A stretch of DNA of 37,403 nucleotides from an uncultured bacterium (GCA_905215405.1 CAJMQE010000033.1:1-37403); one strand, 5' to 3'; shown: positions 26,663 to 35,193, numbered from the stretch's first letter. Translations and numbers: made by a program. The notes: generated by a model not told the origin, from the letters alone.

Positions 26663-27007
26663 ATGGAAAAGATTGTAGAACAGGCATTGTTGTATGATTT
26701 TTATGGTGAACTGTTAACAGATCATCAGAAAACAGTATATGAAGATGTTGTCCTTAATGATTTTTCGCTGAGCGAAATAGCTGAGGAACAGGGGATTTCA
26801 AGACAAGGCGTGCATGATCTAGTAAAGAGATGCAATAAGATCCTGAAAGGATATGAAGAAAAACTTCATCTTGTTGAGAAATTTATTGAAACCAAGGAAA
26901 TGGTCAATGATATTAATCATTTGACAAAGGAATTCATGAGGACGAATGATATCGATTGTATCAATAAGATTGAAAAGATATCTAATCACATAGTTGAGAA
27001 TTTCTAG
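26663..27007 (+). CDS. ylxM: YlxM/UPF0122 helix-turn-helix protein
   Basis: 114 aa. A sigma-70 region-4-like helix-turn-helix is visible in SLSEIAEEQGISRQGVHDLVKR (given here in two parts: SLSEIAEEQG and ISRQGVHDLVKR). Members are encoded directly upstream of ffh in many Firmicutes and are thought to take part in the SRP pathway; in Streptococcus the homologue affects SRP GTPase activity. GAGGTG precedes the ATG. 20 bp separates it from ffh. Confidence 0.92.
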   Translation: MEKIVEQALLYDFYGELLTDHQKTVYEDVVLNDFSLSEIAEEQGISRQGVHDLVKRCNKILKGYEEKLHLVEKFIETKEMVNDINHLTKEFMRTNDIDCINKIEKISNHIVENF

Positions 27008-27027
27008 AGTATGGAGGCTTCGGTTCT

Positions 27028-28380
27028 ATGGCATTTGACAGTTTGTCAGATAAATTACAAAATATATTTAAAAATCTGAGAGGCAAGGGACGTTTGTCTG
27101 AGGCCGATGTAAAAGCTGCACTGAAGGAAGTTAAGCTGGCACTACTTGAAGCCGATGTTAACTTCAAAGTCGTAAAACAGTTTGTAAAATCTGTAGAGGC
27201 GAGGGCAGTTGGTCAGGATGTTCTTGAAAGTCTGACTCCTGGACAGATGGTGATCAAGATCGTAAATGAGGAAATGGTTTCCTTAATGGGATCTGAGACA
27301 ACAGAAATTGCTTTAAAGTCCGGCTCAGAAATTACAGTCATTATGATGGCTGGTCTCCAGGGTGCTGGTAAGACGACAACTACTGCAAAGCTTGCAGGAA
27401 AGTTCAAGTCAAAAGGAAGAACTCCTTTACTGGTTGCCTGTGATGTATACAGACCGGCAGCTATTGAACAGTTACAGATCAATGGTGAGAAGCAGGGGGT
27501 TCCTGTATTTGCAATGGGAACGAACAACAAACCTGTGGATATTGCGAAAGCAGCAATTGAACATGCAAAATCTAACAATCAGAATATTGTTATTTTGGAT
27601 ACAGCCGGACGTCTTCATGTAGATGAAGATATGATGGCAGAATTACAGGAAATCAAGGAAAATATCACAGTTGATCAGACAATTCTCGTGGTCGATTCCA
27701 TGACTGGTCAGGATGCAGTCAATGTTGCATCTTCTTTCAATGAAAAGATTGGAATTGATGGTGTTATTTTAACAAAACTTGATGGTGATACCCGTGGTGG
27801 TGCTGCTCTTTCTATTAAAGCAGTTACGGGAAGACCAATTCTGTATGTAGGTATGGGTGAAAAACTTTCAGATCTTGAACAGTTCTATCCTGACCGAATG
27901 GCTTCCAGAATTCTTGGAATGGGCGATGTCCTTTCCCTGATAGAAAAAGCGGAAGCACAGATTGATGCAGACAAAGCAATTGAGATGGAAAAGCGTCTTA
28001 AGAAAGCTGAGTTTGATTTCAATGACTTCTTGGAATACATGGGTCAGATCAATAATATGGGTGGTATTGGTTCTATTATGGGCATGCTTCCTGGTATGGG
28101 ACTTGGAAACAAGTTGAAAAATGTTGATTTTGATAATGCTGATGTAGAATCCAATATGAAAAGAACAGAAGCAATTATTCTTTCTATGACAAAAGCAGAA
28201 CGTGCTAAGCCAGAACTGCTGAATCCGTCCAGAAAGAACAGAATTGCAAGAGGTGCTGGTGTTGACATCGCAGAAGTCAATCGTATGGTAAAACAGTTCG
28301 ATCAGATGAGAAAGATGATGAAACAGATGCCTGGTATGATGAAAAGTGGTAAAAAAGGTAAGTTCAGACTTCCTTTTTAA
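27028..28380 (+). CDS. ffh: Signal recognition particle protein Ffh
   Basis: 450 aa GTPase that with the SRP RNA binds signal sequences on translating ribosomes and delivers them to FtsY. NG domain motifs: GLQGAGKTTTTAKLA, DVYRPAAIEQL, DTAGRLH and TKLDGDTRGG. The C-terminal M domain is methionine-rich (MRKMMKQMPGMMKSGKKGK) and binds the SRP RNA and signal peptides. GGAGG is 10 nt from the ATG. The SRP RNA gene itself is not recognised in this window. Confidence 0.98.
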   Translation: MAFDSLSDKLQNIFKNLRGKGRLSEADVKAALKEVKLALLEADVNFKVVKQFVKSVEARAVGQDVLESLTPGQMVIKIVNEEMVSLMGSETTEIALKSGSEITVIMMAGLQGAGKTTTTAKLAGKFKSKGRTPLLVACDVYRPAAIEQLQINGEKQGVPVFAMGTNNKPVDIAKAAIEHAKSNNQNIVILDTAGRLHVDEDMMAELQEIKENITVDQTILVVDSMTGQDAVNVASSFNEKIGIDGVILTKLDGDTRGGAALSIKAVTGRPILYVGMGEKLSDLEQFYPDRMASRILGMGDVLSLIEKAEAQIDADKAIEMEKRLKKAEFDFNDFLEYMGQINNMGGIGSIMGMLPGMGLGNKLKNVDFDNADVESNMKRTEAIILSMTKAERAKPELLNPSRKNRIARGAGVDIAEVNRMVKQFDQMRKMMKQMPGMMKSGKKGKFRLPF

Positions 28381-28431
28381 CATAAAGTAGAATTATTTCT
28401 ATAAAGAAAAATACAGGAGGTGAAATTTAAA

Positions 28432-28677
28432 ATGGCAGTTAAAATCAGATTAAAAAGATTAGGTGAGAAAAAATCTCCATTCTATAGAATAGTAGTTGCA
28501 GATTCAAGAGCTCCAAGAAACGGTAGATTCATCGAAGAAATCGGTACTTATGATCCTAATTACAATCCTAACAAGATCAATGTTAACGAAGAATTAGCTA
28601 AGAAATGGTTAGCTAACGGCGCTCAGCCAACAGAAGTAGTTAACAGAATTTTCAAACTCGCAGGTATTGAAAAATAG
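28432..28677 (+). CDS. rpsP: 30S ribosomal protein S16
   Basis: 81 aa. Starts MAVKIRLKRLGEKKSPFYRI, the conserved N-terminus of S16, which helps assemble the body of the small subunit. The start is ATG 28432 with AGGAGGTG about 8 nt upstream; an in-frame GTG at 28420 lies inside that ribosome site and is not used. Lies 51 bp after ffh and 20 bp before khpA. Confidence 0.98.
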   Translation: MAVKIRLKRLGEKKSPFYRIVVADSRAPRNGRFIEEIGTYDPNYNPNKINVNEELAKKWLANGAQPTEVVNRIFKLAGIEK

Positions 28678-28697
28678 GACTAGTGGAGGTGTCAGTT

Positions 28698-28925
28698 ATG
28701 AGAGAATTAGTTGAAATTATTGCTAAAGCACTAGTTGATAATCCTGATGAAGTTGTTGTAACGGAGACCGAAAAAGATAAAGCGCTCGTTGTTGAACTGA
28801 AAGTTGCTTCGACCGATATGGGAAAAGTAATTGGAAAGCAGGGACGTATTGCTAAGTCAATTCGCGCTGTTGTGACAGCAGCAGCATCTAAGACTGATAA
28901 GAAGGTCATAGTTGAAATTGTCTAA
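28698..28925 (+). CDS. khpA: KH-domain RNA-binding protein KhpA
   Basis: 75 aa (formerly YlqC). A single KH domain with the RNA-binding loop GKQG at residues 46-49. In streptococci KhpA partners with KhpB (EloR) to control cell elongation and small-RNA effects. The start is ATG 28698, after GGAGGTG; the GTG at 28683 overlaps the ribosome site. It follows rpsP as in Bacillus. Confidence 0.95.
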   Translation: MRELVEIIAKALVDNPDEVVVTETEKDKALVVELKVASTDMGKVIGKQGRIAKSIRAVVTAAASKTDKKVIVEIV

Positions 28926-28931
28926 CTAAGA

Positions 28932-28968
28932 ATACTGGATGCTGAAATTTCAGCATCCATATTTTTTG
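28932..28968 (+). terminator. Rho-independent terminator after khpA
   Basis: TGGATGCTGAAA and TTTCAGCATCCA form a perfect 24-bp palindrome (28936-28959) followed by ATTTTTT. It splits ffh-rpsP-khpA from rimM. Confidence 0.92.
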
Positions 28969-29009
28969 ATTACGAATGAGTTATAAAGTTATTTAGAAAT
29001 GAGGATATT

Positions 29010-29519
29010 ATGGAAAACTTATTAAGAGTAGGCGTTATAGCTTCAACGCATGGTGTCCGTGGGGAAGTGAATGTATTTCCGACCACTGATGATCCACAGA
29101 GATTTAAGCAGTTAAAAAAAGTTATATTAGATTTACCGAGAGAGCAGCTTGAACTTGAAGTTGACAGTGTTAAATTTTTCAAGAAGTTCGTTATACTGAA
29201 ATTTAAAGGGTATGACAACATCAATGATATTCTGCATTTTGTAAAACATGATCTTCTCGTAACAAGAGATAATGCAGTAAAATTGAAGAAGGGCGAATTC
29301 TTTATCTGTGATCTGATCGGCCTTAAGGTCATTACTGATGAAGGTGAAGATTTTGGCGTACTTACAGACATTCTTCAGACTGGCGCAAATGACGTATATG
29401 TTGTGAAAATGAATGATGGCAGAGAAGTGCTGTTACCGTCCATTCCACAGTGTATTTTGGAGAAAAATCCAGATGAAGGCTTTATAAAAGTTCATATTAT
29501 GAAAGGTCTTCTGGATTAG
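29010..29519 (+). CDS. rimM: Ribosome maturation factor RimM
   Basis: 169 aa. It helps mature the 30S subunit head through S19. The N-terminal domain shows VGVIASTHGVRGEVNVFP; the C-terminal PRC-barrel starts near FFICDLIGLKV and contains DVYVVKMNDGREVLLPSI. GAGG precedes the ATG. In most Firmicutes the next gene is trmD; here rplS follows instead after a 190-bp gap. Confidence 0.96.
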   Translation: MENLLRVGVIASTHGVRGEVNVFPTTDDPQRFKQLKKVILDLPREQLELEVDSVKFFKKFVILKFKGYDNINDILHFVKHDLLVTRDNAVKLKKGEFFICDLIGLKVITDEGEDFGVLTDILQTGANDVYVVKMNDGREVLLPSIPQCILEKNPDEGFIKVHIMKGLLD

Positions 29520-29602
29520 TCCGCAGGTAAATTTCTGATAAAATAACATTTTTTCAGTAGTTTATGAAAAAAATACCGCATTATGTAAATCTGTAAAAAG
29601 GC

Positions 29603-29631
29603 TTGCAATAAATGTCGGTATATGATAAAGT
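29603..29631 (+). promoter_or_regulatory. Candidate promoter for rplS
   Basis: TTGCAA (29603-29608) with TATGAT (29621-29626, only 12 bp away) or TAAAGT (29626-29631, 17 bp). Neither pairing is ideal, but both place the start near the L19-leader-like hairpin. Confidence 0.4.
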
Positions 29632-29632
29632 T

Positions 29633-29672
29633 AATAATTGTGAAAAAGAGATGGTCCTCTGCTACATTTATT
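29633..29672 (+). ncRNA. L19-leader-like element
   Basis: AATAATTGTG (29633-29642) pairs with TACATTTATT (29663-29672), and AGAG with CTCT inside, giving a short two-step hairpin in the leader of rplS. Its size, position and the segment CTCTGCTACATTT resemble the L19 ribosomal-protein leader of low-GC Gram-positives, through which L19 is believed to repress its own synthesis. The match is judged by eye. Confidence 0.55.
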
Positions 29673-29709
29673 GTATTAAGAACATCCAAATATTAAGGAG
29701 GTCACCATA

Positions 29710-30057
29710 ATGAGTGATATTATTAAAAGCATTGAAGATGCACAGTTAAAGGCTGAAGCTCCAAAGTTTAACACAGGAGATACAGTTAAAGTTTATGCTA
29801 AGATTAAAGAAGGAAACCGTGAAAGAACTCAGGTATTCGAAGGAACTGTTATCAAACAGCAGGGTACAGGCGTTCGTTCAACATTTACAGTTAGAAAGAA
29901 CTCTAACGGCGTAGGCGTTGAAAAGACATGGCCACTTCATTCCCCAATCGTAGAAAAAGTTGAAGTAATCAGATTAGGTAAAGTAAGAAGAGCTAAACTT
30001 AACTACTTAAGAAACAGAACTGGTAAGAAAGCTAAAGTTAAAGAATTAGTTAGATAA
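29710..30057 (+). CDS. rplS: 50S ribosomal protein L19
   Basis: 115 aa, at the 30S-50S interface. Typical features are FNTGDTVKVYAKIKEGNRER and the C-terminal RRAKLNYLRNRTGKKAKV. AAGGAGGT precedes the ATG. It has a probable own promoter, an L19-leader-like element upstream and a strong terminator downstream, so it behaves as a single-gene unit. Confidence 0.98.
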   Translation: MSDIIKSIEDAQLKAEAPKFNTGDTVKVYAKIKEGNRERTQVFEGTVIKQQGTGVRSTFTVRKNSNGVGVEKTWPLHSPIVEKVEVIRLGKVRRAKLNYLRNRTGKKAKVKELVR

Positions 30058-30081
30058 TTTTTTTAGCATTTTTATGGTCGG

Positions 30082-30119
30082 CAAAAGGGACAAGTACATT
30101 GCGTATCTGTCCCTTTTTT
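30082..30119 (+). terminator. Rho-independent terminator after rplS
   Basis: AAAAGGGACA (30083-30092) pairs with TGTCCCTTTT (30108-30117) and an inner GTAC/GTAT arm extends the stem; T-run follows. Confidence 0.93.
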
Positions 30120-30232
30120 ATACAAAAGCAGATCATTTTTATTCGTATAACTGCATAGGATATACTTTGGAAAAGCGTTACGATTGCTTGTAGATAGCCT
30201 GTTAAGATCAGGAATGGAGGAATTTGAGTGAT

Positions 30233-30793
30233 ATGGTAACATTTCATAGAAGATACAAAGAAAATGTCGGATTACAGAAGACGTGCAAATACATAGCAGA
30301 TATTGTAATCGTAATTTGTCTGGCGATCGTGTTGACAAATTATACCTGTTCAAAAACAAAAATATATGGTAATTCCATGAATTCAACTTTGGAAAATGGC
30401 GATACCGTTTTGATCAATCATTTAAGATTTGCTGTAACATCACCATCCAGATACGATATTATCGCATTTGAGTCTTCAGGAGTCAGCTCCTCTAAGACAT
30501 ACATCAAGCGTGTAATCGGTCTGCCGGGTGAAACGGTTCAGATCAAAGACGGTAAAGTTTACATAAATGGCAGTCCGCTGACAAATGATATTTCTGATGA
30601 AAATATTATTACAGCTGGACTCGCTGCAGATGCTGTTACATTAGGTGATGATGAGTATTTTGTACTTGGTGATAACAGAAATAATAGTGAAGACAGTAGA
30701 TTCTCTAATATCGGTACAGTCAAGAAAGAAGATATTATAGGAACTCCTTGGCTGGTCGTAGCACCGGTTAAGAATTTTAAACTGATCTTCTGA
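30233..30793 (+). CDS. lepB: Signal peptidase I
   Basis: 186 aa membrane serine protease that removes signal peptides from exported proteins. One transmembrane segment (about 20-36). The catalytic dyad is S48 in GNSMNSTL and K92 in YIKRVIGLPGE; the GDNRNNSEDSR box is also intact. This compact single-anchor form is typical of Gram-positives. The start is uncertain: ATG 30233 has GGAGG 12 nt upstream, while an in-frame TTG at 30224 is only 3 nt from it. A weak promoter (TTTATT 30138-30143, 17 bp, TATACT 30161-30166) may serve it. It pairs functionally with the nearby SRP genes. Confidence 0.94.
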   Translation: MVTFHRRYKENVGLQKTCKYIADIVIVICLAIVLTNYTCSKTKIYGNSMNSTLENGDTVLINHLRFAVTSPSRYDIIAFESSGVSSSKTYIKRVIGLPGETVQIKDGKVYINGSPLTNDISDENIITAGLAADAVTLGDDEYFVLGDNRNNSEDSRFSNIGTVKKEDIIGTPWLVVAPVKNFKLIF

Positions 30794-30848
30794 TAAAGAT
30801 AAAAATGCGATCACGAGAACGTGATATGAGATAAATGGAGGAAAAACG

Positions 30849-31709
30849 ATGAATTTTCAATGGTATCCAGGACATATGACCAAGGCAAAAAGGATGATGC
30901 AGGAAAATATTAAACTGATTGACCTGGTGATTGAGCTTGTAGACGCAAGGATTCCACTGAGTAGTAGAAATCCGGATATTGACGACCTTGCAAAAAATAA
31001 GTCAAGAATTGTTCTATTAAACAAATCTGATCTTGCTTCTGAAAAAGCAAATGACCTTTGGGCTGAATATTTTAAAAATCAAGGTTGTTATGTAGTTAAG
31101 ATCAATTCCAAAAAGGGAACTGGAATCAAATCTATTAATGGAATCATTGCAGAGGCATGTAAAGAAAAAATCGAACGTGACCGCCGCAGAGGTATTTTAA
31201 ACAGACCTGTACGTGCAATGGTAGTTGGAATTCCTAATGTAGGAAAATCTACATTTATCAATGCACTGGCAGGAAAAGCCTGTACAAAGACCGGGAATAA
31301 GCCTGGTGTAACAAAGGGAAAACAGTGGATCAGACTGAATAAGAATGTTGAACTTCTTGACACTCCAGGTATTCTCTGGCCTAAATTTGATAACCAGGAA
31401 GTTGGGCTTCGTCTTGCGATGATCGGCTCAATGAATGATGAAGTGTTAAATGTAACAGAAATAGCAACAGAACTTTTAAAATACATTTCTGCTCATTTTT
31501 CAGGGTTACTGAATCATAAATATGATATTGAGGAAAGTGACGATGAGTTAAAAATGCTGGAACAGATAGCAGAAAGACGTGCTTGTATCAAGAAGGGCGG
31601 AGAACTTGATTTTGATAAAGCTGCAGCACTTTTTGTAGATGATTTTAGAAGTGGAAAAGTTGGTAGAATCACACTGGAGATGCCAGAAACAGCAGATACA
31701 GAAGAATAA
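30849..31709 (+). CDS. rbgA: Ribosome biogenesis GTPase RbgA
   Basis: 286 aa (YlqF). Required for late assembly of the 50S subunit. The GTPase motifs are circularly permuted as expected: NKSD (G4) at 58-61 comes before the P-loop GIPNVGKS (127-134) and DTPG (171-174). The N-terminal FQWYPGHMTKAKR is diagnostic. GGAGG lies 7 nt before the start. Lies between lepB and rnhB as in other Clostridia. Confidence 0.97.
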   Translation: MNFQWYPGHMTKAKRMMQENIKLIDLVIELVDARIPLSSRNPDIDDLAKNKSRIVLLNKSDLASEKANDLWAEYFKNQGCYVVKINSKKGTGIKSINGIIAEACKEKIERDRRRGILNRPVRAMVVGIPNVGKSTFINALAGKACTKTGNKPGVTKGKQWIRLNKNVELLDTPGILWPKFDNQEVGLRLAMIGSMNDEVLNVTEIATELLKYISAHFSGLLNHKYDIEESDDELKMLEQIAERRACIKKGGELDFDKAAALFVDDFRSGKVGRITLEMPETADTEE

Positions 31710-31774
31710 AGAAAAGATATCTTAAAGCATTTGCCGTGTGTAACGTAGGTTAATTAAATATAATATAGTAATCA

Positions 31775-31806
31775 AAAATCCCTGTAAAGAAATTTGCAGG
31801 GATTTC
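31775..31806 (+). terminator. Stem-loop terminator after rbgA
   Basis: AAATCCCTGTAAA, loop, TTTGCAGGGATTT, a 13-bp stem with one G-U pair. The T-run is short (TTTCT), so termination may be partial before rnhB. Confidence 0.7.
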
Positions 31807-31870
31807 TGATACCTAAATAAAGGACAAAGAACCTGGTTCTAGTAAATAAACAGAGACGCAAGGAGAGAGC

Positions 31871-32533
31871 ATGAGCACCAAGGAAGAGAGAGAGCGAAAA
31901 AAGGCAGAAAAACTGCAAAAGGAAATAGAGAGAACAGAAGCACTGAAAAAGTTTGAAAAAGAATATGATTATTGTCAGTATATCTGTGGAATTGATGAAG
32001 TGGGGAGAGGCCCCCTTGCTGGTCCTGTAGTTGCAGGTGCGGTCATTCTGCCGAAGGACTGTGATATTTTATATATTAATGATTCTAAGAAACTCAGTGA
32101 AAAGAAGAGGGACGAACTCTTTGATATAATTCAGGAGAAGGCGGTAAGTACTGCAATTGGAATTGTATCTCCACAGCGGATTGATGAAATTAACATCTTA
32201 CAGGCTACTTATGAAGCGATGAGGGAAGCTATTCAGAAATTAAGCGTTACACCCGATATACTATTAAATGATGCTGTGACGATTCCATTGGTCGATATCA
32301 TGCAAGTCCCTATTATTAAAGGAGATGCGAAGAGCATCACGATTGGTGCTGCAAGTATCATTGCAAAGGTAACAAGAGACCGCATGATGGTCGAGTATAG
32401 CAAGCTTTTTCCAGAGTATGCATTTGAGAAGAACAAAGGATATGGAACAGCTGTGCATATTCAGGCATTAAAAGAGATTGGACCATGTCCAATTCACAGA
32501 CACACATTTATTAAGAATTTTGTTAAGGAATAA
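31871..32533 (+). CDS. rnhB: Ribonuclease HII
   Basis: 220 aa. It cuts RNA in RNA-DNA hybrids, including single misincorporated ribonucleotides. The catalytic DE pair is D42-E43 in GIDEVGRGPLAGPVVAG, followed by NDSKKLS. A charged helical N-terminal extension of about 35 residues (rich in Lys, Arg and Glu) precedes the catalytic core. AAGGAGAG precedes the ATG. Followed by the FliK-like gene after 27 bp. Confidence 0.96.
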   Translation: MSTKEERERKKAEKLQKEIERTEALKKFEKEYDYCQYICGIDEVGRGPLAGPVVAGAVILPKDCDILYINDSKKLSEKKRDELFDIIQEKAVSTAIGIVSPQRIDEINILQATYEAMREAIQKLSVTPDILLNDAVTIPLVDIMQVPIIKGDAKSITIGAASIIAKVTRDRMMVEYSKLFPEYAFEKNKGYGTAVHIQALKEIGPCPIHRHTFIKNFVKE

Positions 32534-32560
32534 TAGATTAAAGCCAAAGAAGAGTGATCG

Positions 32561-34246
32561 ATGATGTTTTATAATATAAATGGAACAACTTCATATAATG
32601 CAGGACAGATGTCTGCAAATGTGAGTTCTGATGCAGCAAGTGAAAATATATCTGCAAGTGTTGGGACACAGTCTGGGCAGACACAGACATCGGGCACAAC
32701 ACAAGCTGGATTACAGGTGTTGCAGAACATGCTTGCAGGAGAGGTATTTACTGGAGAAGTCACTGCAATGAACGGAAATACGGTAACACTGACCATGGGA
32801 AATGGTGTGAGCATTCCGGCAACATTACTTGCAAATGCACAGGTACAGCTTGGACAGAATGTTACATTTCAGATCAATGAAAATACAGGAACGCAGATCT
32901 CTATTCGTCCAATGGAAACAGATGCACAACAGGCGGAATTGATCAACAGAGTGCTGGATTCTTCTGATCTGCCTGCAACAGATAAGAATATTGCAATCGT
33001 AAATGAATTGTTGACGCAGAAAATGGCTGTAAATAATGAGACAGTCCTCGGTTTGGTCAGAAATGCTGTAAAATTTCCGGAAGCGGGAGTGGATACCTTG
33101 GTCAGACTTACAAAACTGGATATTCCGGTTACACAGGAAAATATTACACAGTTTGAGGCTTATAAAAATTATGAGCACAGTATTACAGGCGAACTTACAC
33201 AGACCGGTTCCGATCTAAGTCAGCTTATGTCAGAACTTGCACAGAACAAGGGCAGTGATGGAGTGTTATCGTTTACAAGCCAGCTACAGAATATATTTTA
33301 TCCAGAAAATGAATCATTAGTGAAAACAGAAGATGGGAGCGTCTCGGTAAAGAATGATGCAGAGAATGCGCAGAATATAGCAGATAATGCCAAGAATGCA
33401 GGAAGTGAACCTATTGCAACATCAATTCCACAGGCCGAGCGTGAACAATTGCTAAATTCTCTGACAGATACATTTGGTAAGGAAGCTGTTTCAAAATTTG
33501 GCGAACAGCTCAAGAATGGAACAATGACAGTCGGAGAGCTACTTAAGAACATCAATGAATTGTTAAAAGAGAATCCGTCTCTTAATAATGAACAATTATC
33601 CGATCTGTTTTCGTCCAAAGAAATGGAACAATTGACGAAAGCACTTGTACGTGACCGGATGATGATAAATCCACAGACTCTAAAGGAAGAGGAAGGAATT
33701 CAAGAATTTTATAAAAATCTGAAAGAGAATATCAATCGTCTTTCCGAGGCGGTTTCCGATGCAGATACGACTAAGAGTACGAATTTATCGAAAAATCTGG
33801 ATACAATCAAAAATAATGTGGAATTTATGAATGATCTGAATCGTAATATGACATATATTCAGTTGCCGGTAAAATTTTCACAGAGCAATGCAAACGGAGA
33901 GCTATACGTGTTCACAGATAAAAAGAAGCTGGCACAAAAGAAAGATAATATTAGTGCTTTGCTCCATCTTGATATGGATCATTTAGGGCCGATTGATATC
34001 TATGTGAAACTTGCAGGTAAAAATGTGTCCACGAACTTTTGTCTTGAAAGTGAGGAGATGCTTGATTTTGTCGAGCAGCATATTGAGCAGCTCAACCAGC
34101 GACTGGAAGATATGGGATATCAGGTAAAGTTTGAGGGTAAAGTACAGGATAAGGAAAATGGAAAAGTGGATTTTGTGGAAGATTTTCTTGACCGTGATAC
34201 AGATAGAAAGCCGATTACGCAATACCTGTTCGATCGAAAAGCATAA
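32561..34246 (+). CDS. FliK-like (YlqG-type) protein
   Basis: 561 aa. A Ser/Thr/Gln-rich N-terminus (about 1-50), a small beta-rich block with GEVFTGEVTAMNGNTVTLTM, a mostly helical Asn/Gln/Glu-rich middle, then a C-terminal domain (about residues 435-530) reading LPVKFSQSNANGELYVF and LLHLDMDHLGPIDIYVKL, the pattern of the FliK/Flg_hook C-terminal domain. In flagella FliK measures hook length and, through this domain, tells FlhB to switch substrates. In Bacillus the gene at this position is ylqG, also of unknown role, next to the FlhB-tail-like ylqH. No signal peptide or membrane segment is seen. Starts ATGATG at 32561 with only a weak GAAGAG ribosome site. The domain assignment is by pattern and the function is unknown. 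Confidence 0.72.
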   Translation: MMFYNINGTTSYNAGQMSANVSSDAASENISASVGTQSGQTQTSGTTQAGLQVLQNMLAGEVFTGEVTAMNGNTVTLTMGNGVSIPATLLANAQVQLGQNVTFQINENTGTQISIRPMETDAQQAELINRVLDSSDLPATDKNIAIVNELLTQKMAVNNETVLGLVRNAVKFPEAGVDTLVRLTKLDIPVTQENITQFEAYKNYEHSITGELTQTGSDLSQLMSELAQNKGSDGVLSFTSQLQNIFYPENESLVKTEDGSVSVKNDAENAQNIADNAKNAGSEPIATSIPQAEREQLLNSLTDTFGKEAVSKFGEQLKNGTMTVGELLKNINELLKENPSLNNEQLSDLFSSKEMEQLTKALVRDRMMINPQTLKEEEGIQEFYKNLKENINRLSEAVSDADTTKSTNLSKNLDTIKNNVEFMNDLNRNMTYIQLPVKFSQSNANGELYVFTDKKKLAQKKDNISALLHLDMDHLGPIDIYVKLAGKNVSTNFCLESEEMLDFVEQHIEQLNQRLEDMGYQVKFEGKVQDKENGKVDFVEDFLDRDTDRKPITQYLFDRKA

Positions 34247-34261
34247 TAGGAAGATGCAGGC

Positions 34262-34289
34262 TTAACTTTTCCATAAAATGTGGTAAAAT
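34262..34289 (+). promoter_or_regulatory. Candidate promoter for the flhB-like gene
   Basis: TTAACT (34262-34267), 16 bp, TAAAAT (34284-34289) with TGG as extended -10. The leader would be about 200 nt. A 6-bp hairpin GCTATC/GATAGC (34439-34444 / 34461-34466) stands close to the ribosome site. The rest of the 247-bp gap shows nothing I can name. Confidence 0.5.
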
Positions 34290-34493
34290 ATAAGTATAGG
34301 ATATTTAATTAGAGATACTTGCTTACAGGCAATCGTGGATCGTTATATGGTCAATAAAGGCAGACAGAATTATGGTTGCTTTAAGAATGCAATACAAAGT
34401 GTGAAAGATTTTTTAATAGTAACTTGACAGGAAAAAAGGCTATCAGGAACAAAAGACGCAGATAGCATTTTATGAAAGAAAGGTAGTACTTAT

Positions 34494-34811
34494 TTGGCAG
34501 AGGTTAGAAAACAACAGATAGAGAATAAAGAACGACCAGAACGCTCAAAAGTTTCTGTTGCACTTTCTTATGAATCTGGAATGCAGGCACCTAAAATAAT
34601 CGCCAGCGGCAGAGGGTTAATTGCAGATAAGATTATAGAAAAAGCGAAAGAAGCGGATGTGCCGGTGTATCAGGATGATAAACTGGCCAGGACATTATCT
34701 AAATTGGAAATTGGTGATATGATACCTCCGGAATTATATAATGTCGTTGCAGAAATCCTTGTATTCGTAGATGACTTAGATAAATTAAGGGGAAAACTGG
34801 GTGACAGATAG
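34494..34811 (+). CDS. FlhB C-terminal-domain-like (YlqH-type) protein
   Basis: 105 aa, equal to the cytoplasmic tail of the flagellar export protein FlhB without its membrane part. SVALSYESG, APKIIASGRGLIADKI, VPVYQDDKLARTLSKLEIGDMIPPELYNVVAEIL (shown in pieces) match FlhB after its cleavage site; the NPTH self-cleavage motif is absent, the aligned residues being SKVS. The start is TTG 34494: the in-frame stop at 34473 leaves no ATG upstream, and AAAGG lies about 10 nt before it. It is preceded by the FliK-like gene, mirroring the FliK-FlhB partnership of flagella. The stop overlaps the start of yraN. Function unknown. Confidence 0.85.
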   Translation: MAEVRKQQIENKERPERSKVSVALSYESGMQAPKIIASGRGLIADKIIEKAKEADVPVYQDDKLARTLSKLEIGDMIPPELYNVVAEILVFVDDLDKLRGKLGDR

Positions 34812-35193
34812 TGTAGACAATCATGCGATGGGACAGTTCGACAGGCGAAAGGGAAATAATAGAAAGACAGGCACACAAGGTGAGAATATGGCAGTCAAAT
34901 ATCTGATGGATCAGGGGTATCAGATTATAACCAGAAATTACAGGTGCTTTCTTGGAGAGATTGATATAATTGCCAGGCAGAATGGATACCTCGTTTTTAT
35001 TGAGGTCAAATATAGAAAGAATAGTTTTTGTGGCAGCCCCTTTGCGGCAATAACCACACATAAACAGCAGACAATTAGAAAAGTTGCGCAATATTATATT
35101 ATGGAGCATCAGATCAGAGATTGTGTTCGGTGTCGCTTTGATGCGGTTGGAATTACTGACAGAAATATCATGGTCATAAAAGATGCTTTCTAA
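34801..35193 (+). CDS. YraN/UPF0102 endonuclease-like protein
   Basis: 130 aa. The core GEIDIIARQNG and FIEVKYR gives the PD-(D/E)xK nuclease pattern (D55, E68, K70), with conserved KTGTQGENMAVKYL before it. Members are widespread and often encoded near rnhB; they resemble Holliday-junction resolvases but have no settled role. The GTG start at 34801 overlaps the stop of the flhB-like gene by 11 bp and has AAGGGG upstream; an ATG at 34828 would remove nine residues. The overlap indicates translational coupling. Confidence 0.9.
   Translation: MTDSVDNHAMGQFDRRKGNNRKTGTQGENMAVKYLMDQGYQIITRNYRCFLGEIDIIARQNGYLVFIEVKYRKNSFCGSPFAAITTHKQQTIRKVAQYYIMEHQIRDCVRCRFDAVGITDRNIMVIKDAF

Noticed and set aside
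27868..28383. 171-codon minus-strand open frame inside ffh
   Set aside because: It is a shadow of the highly conserved Ffh coding frame and starts without any ribosome site.
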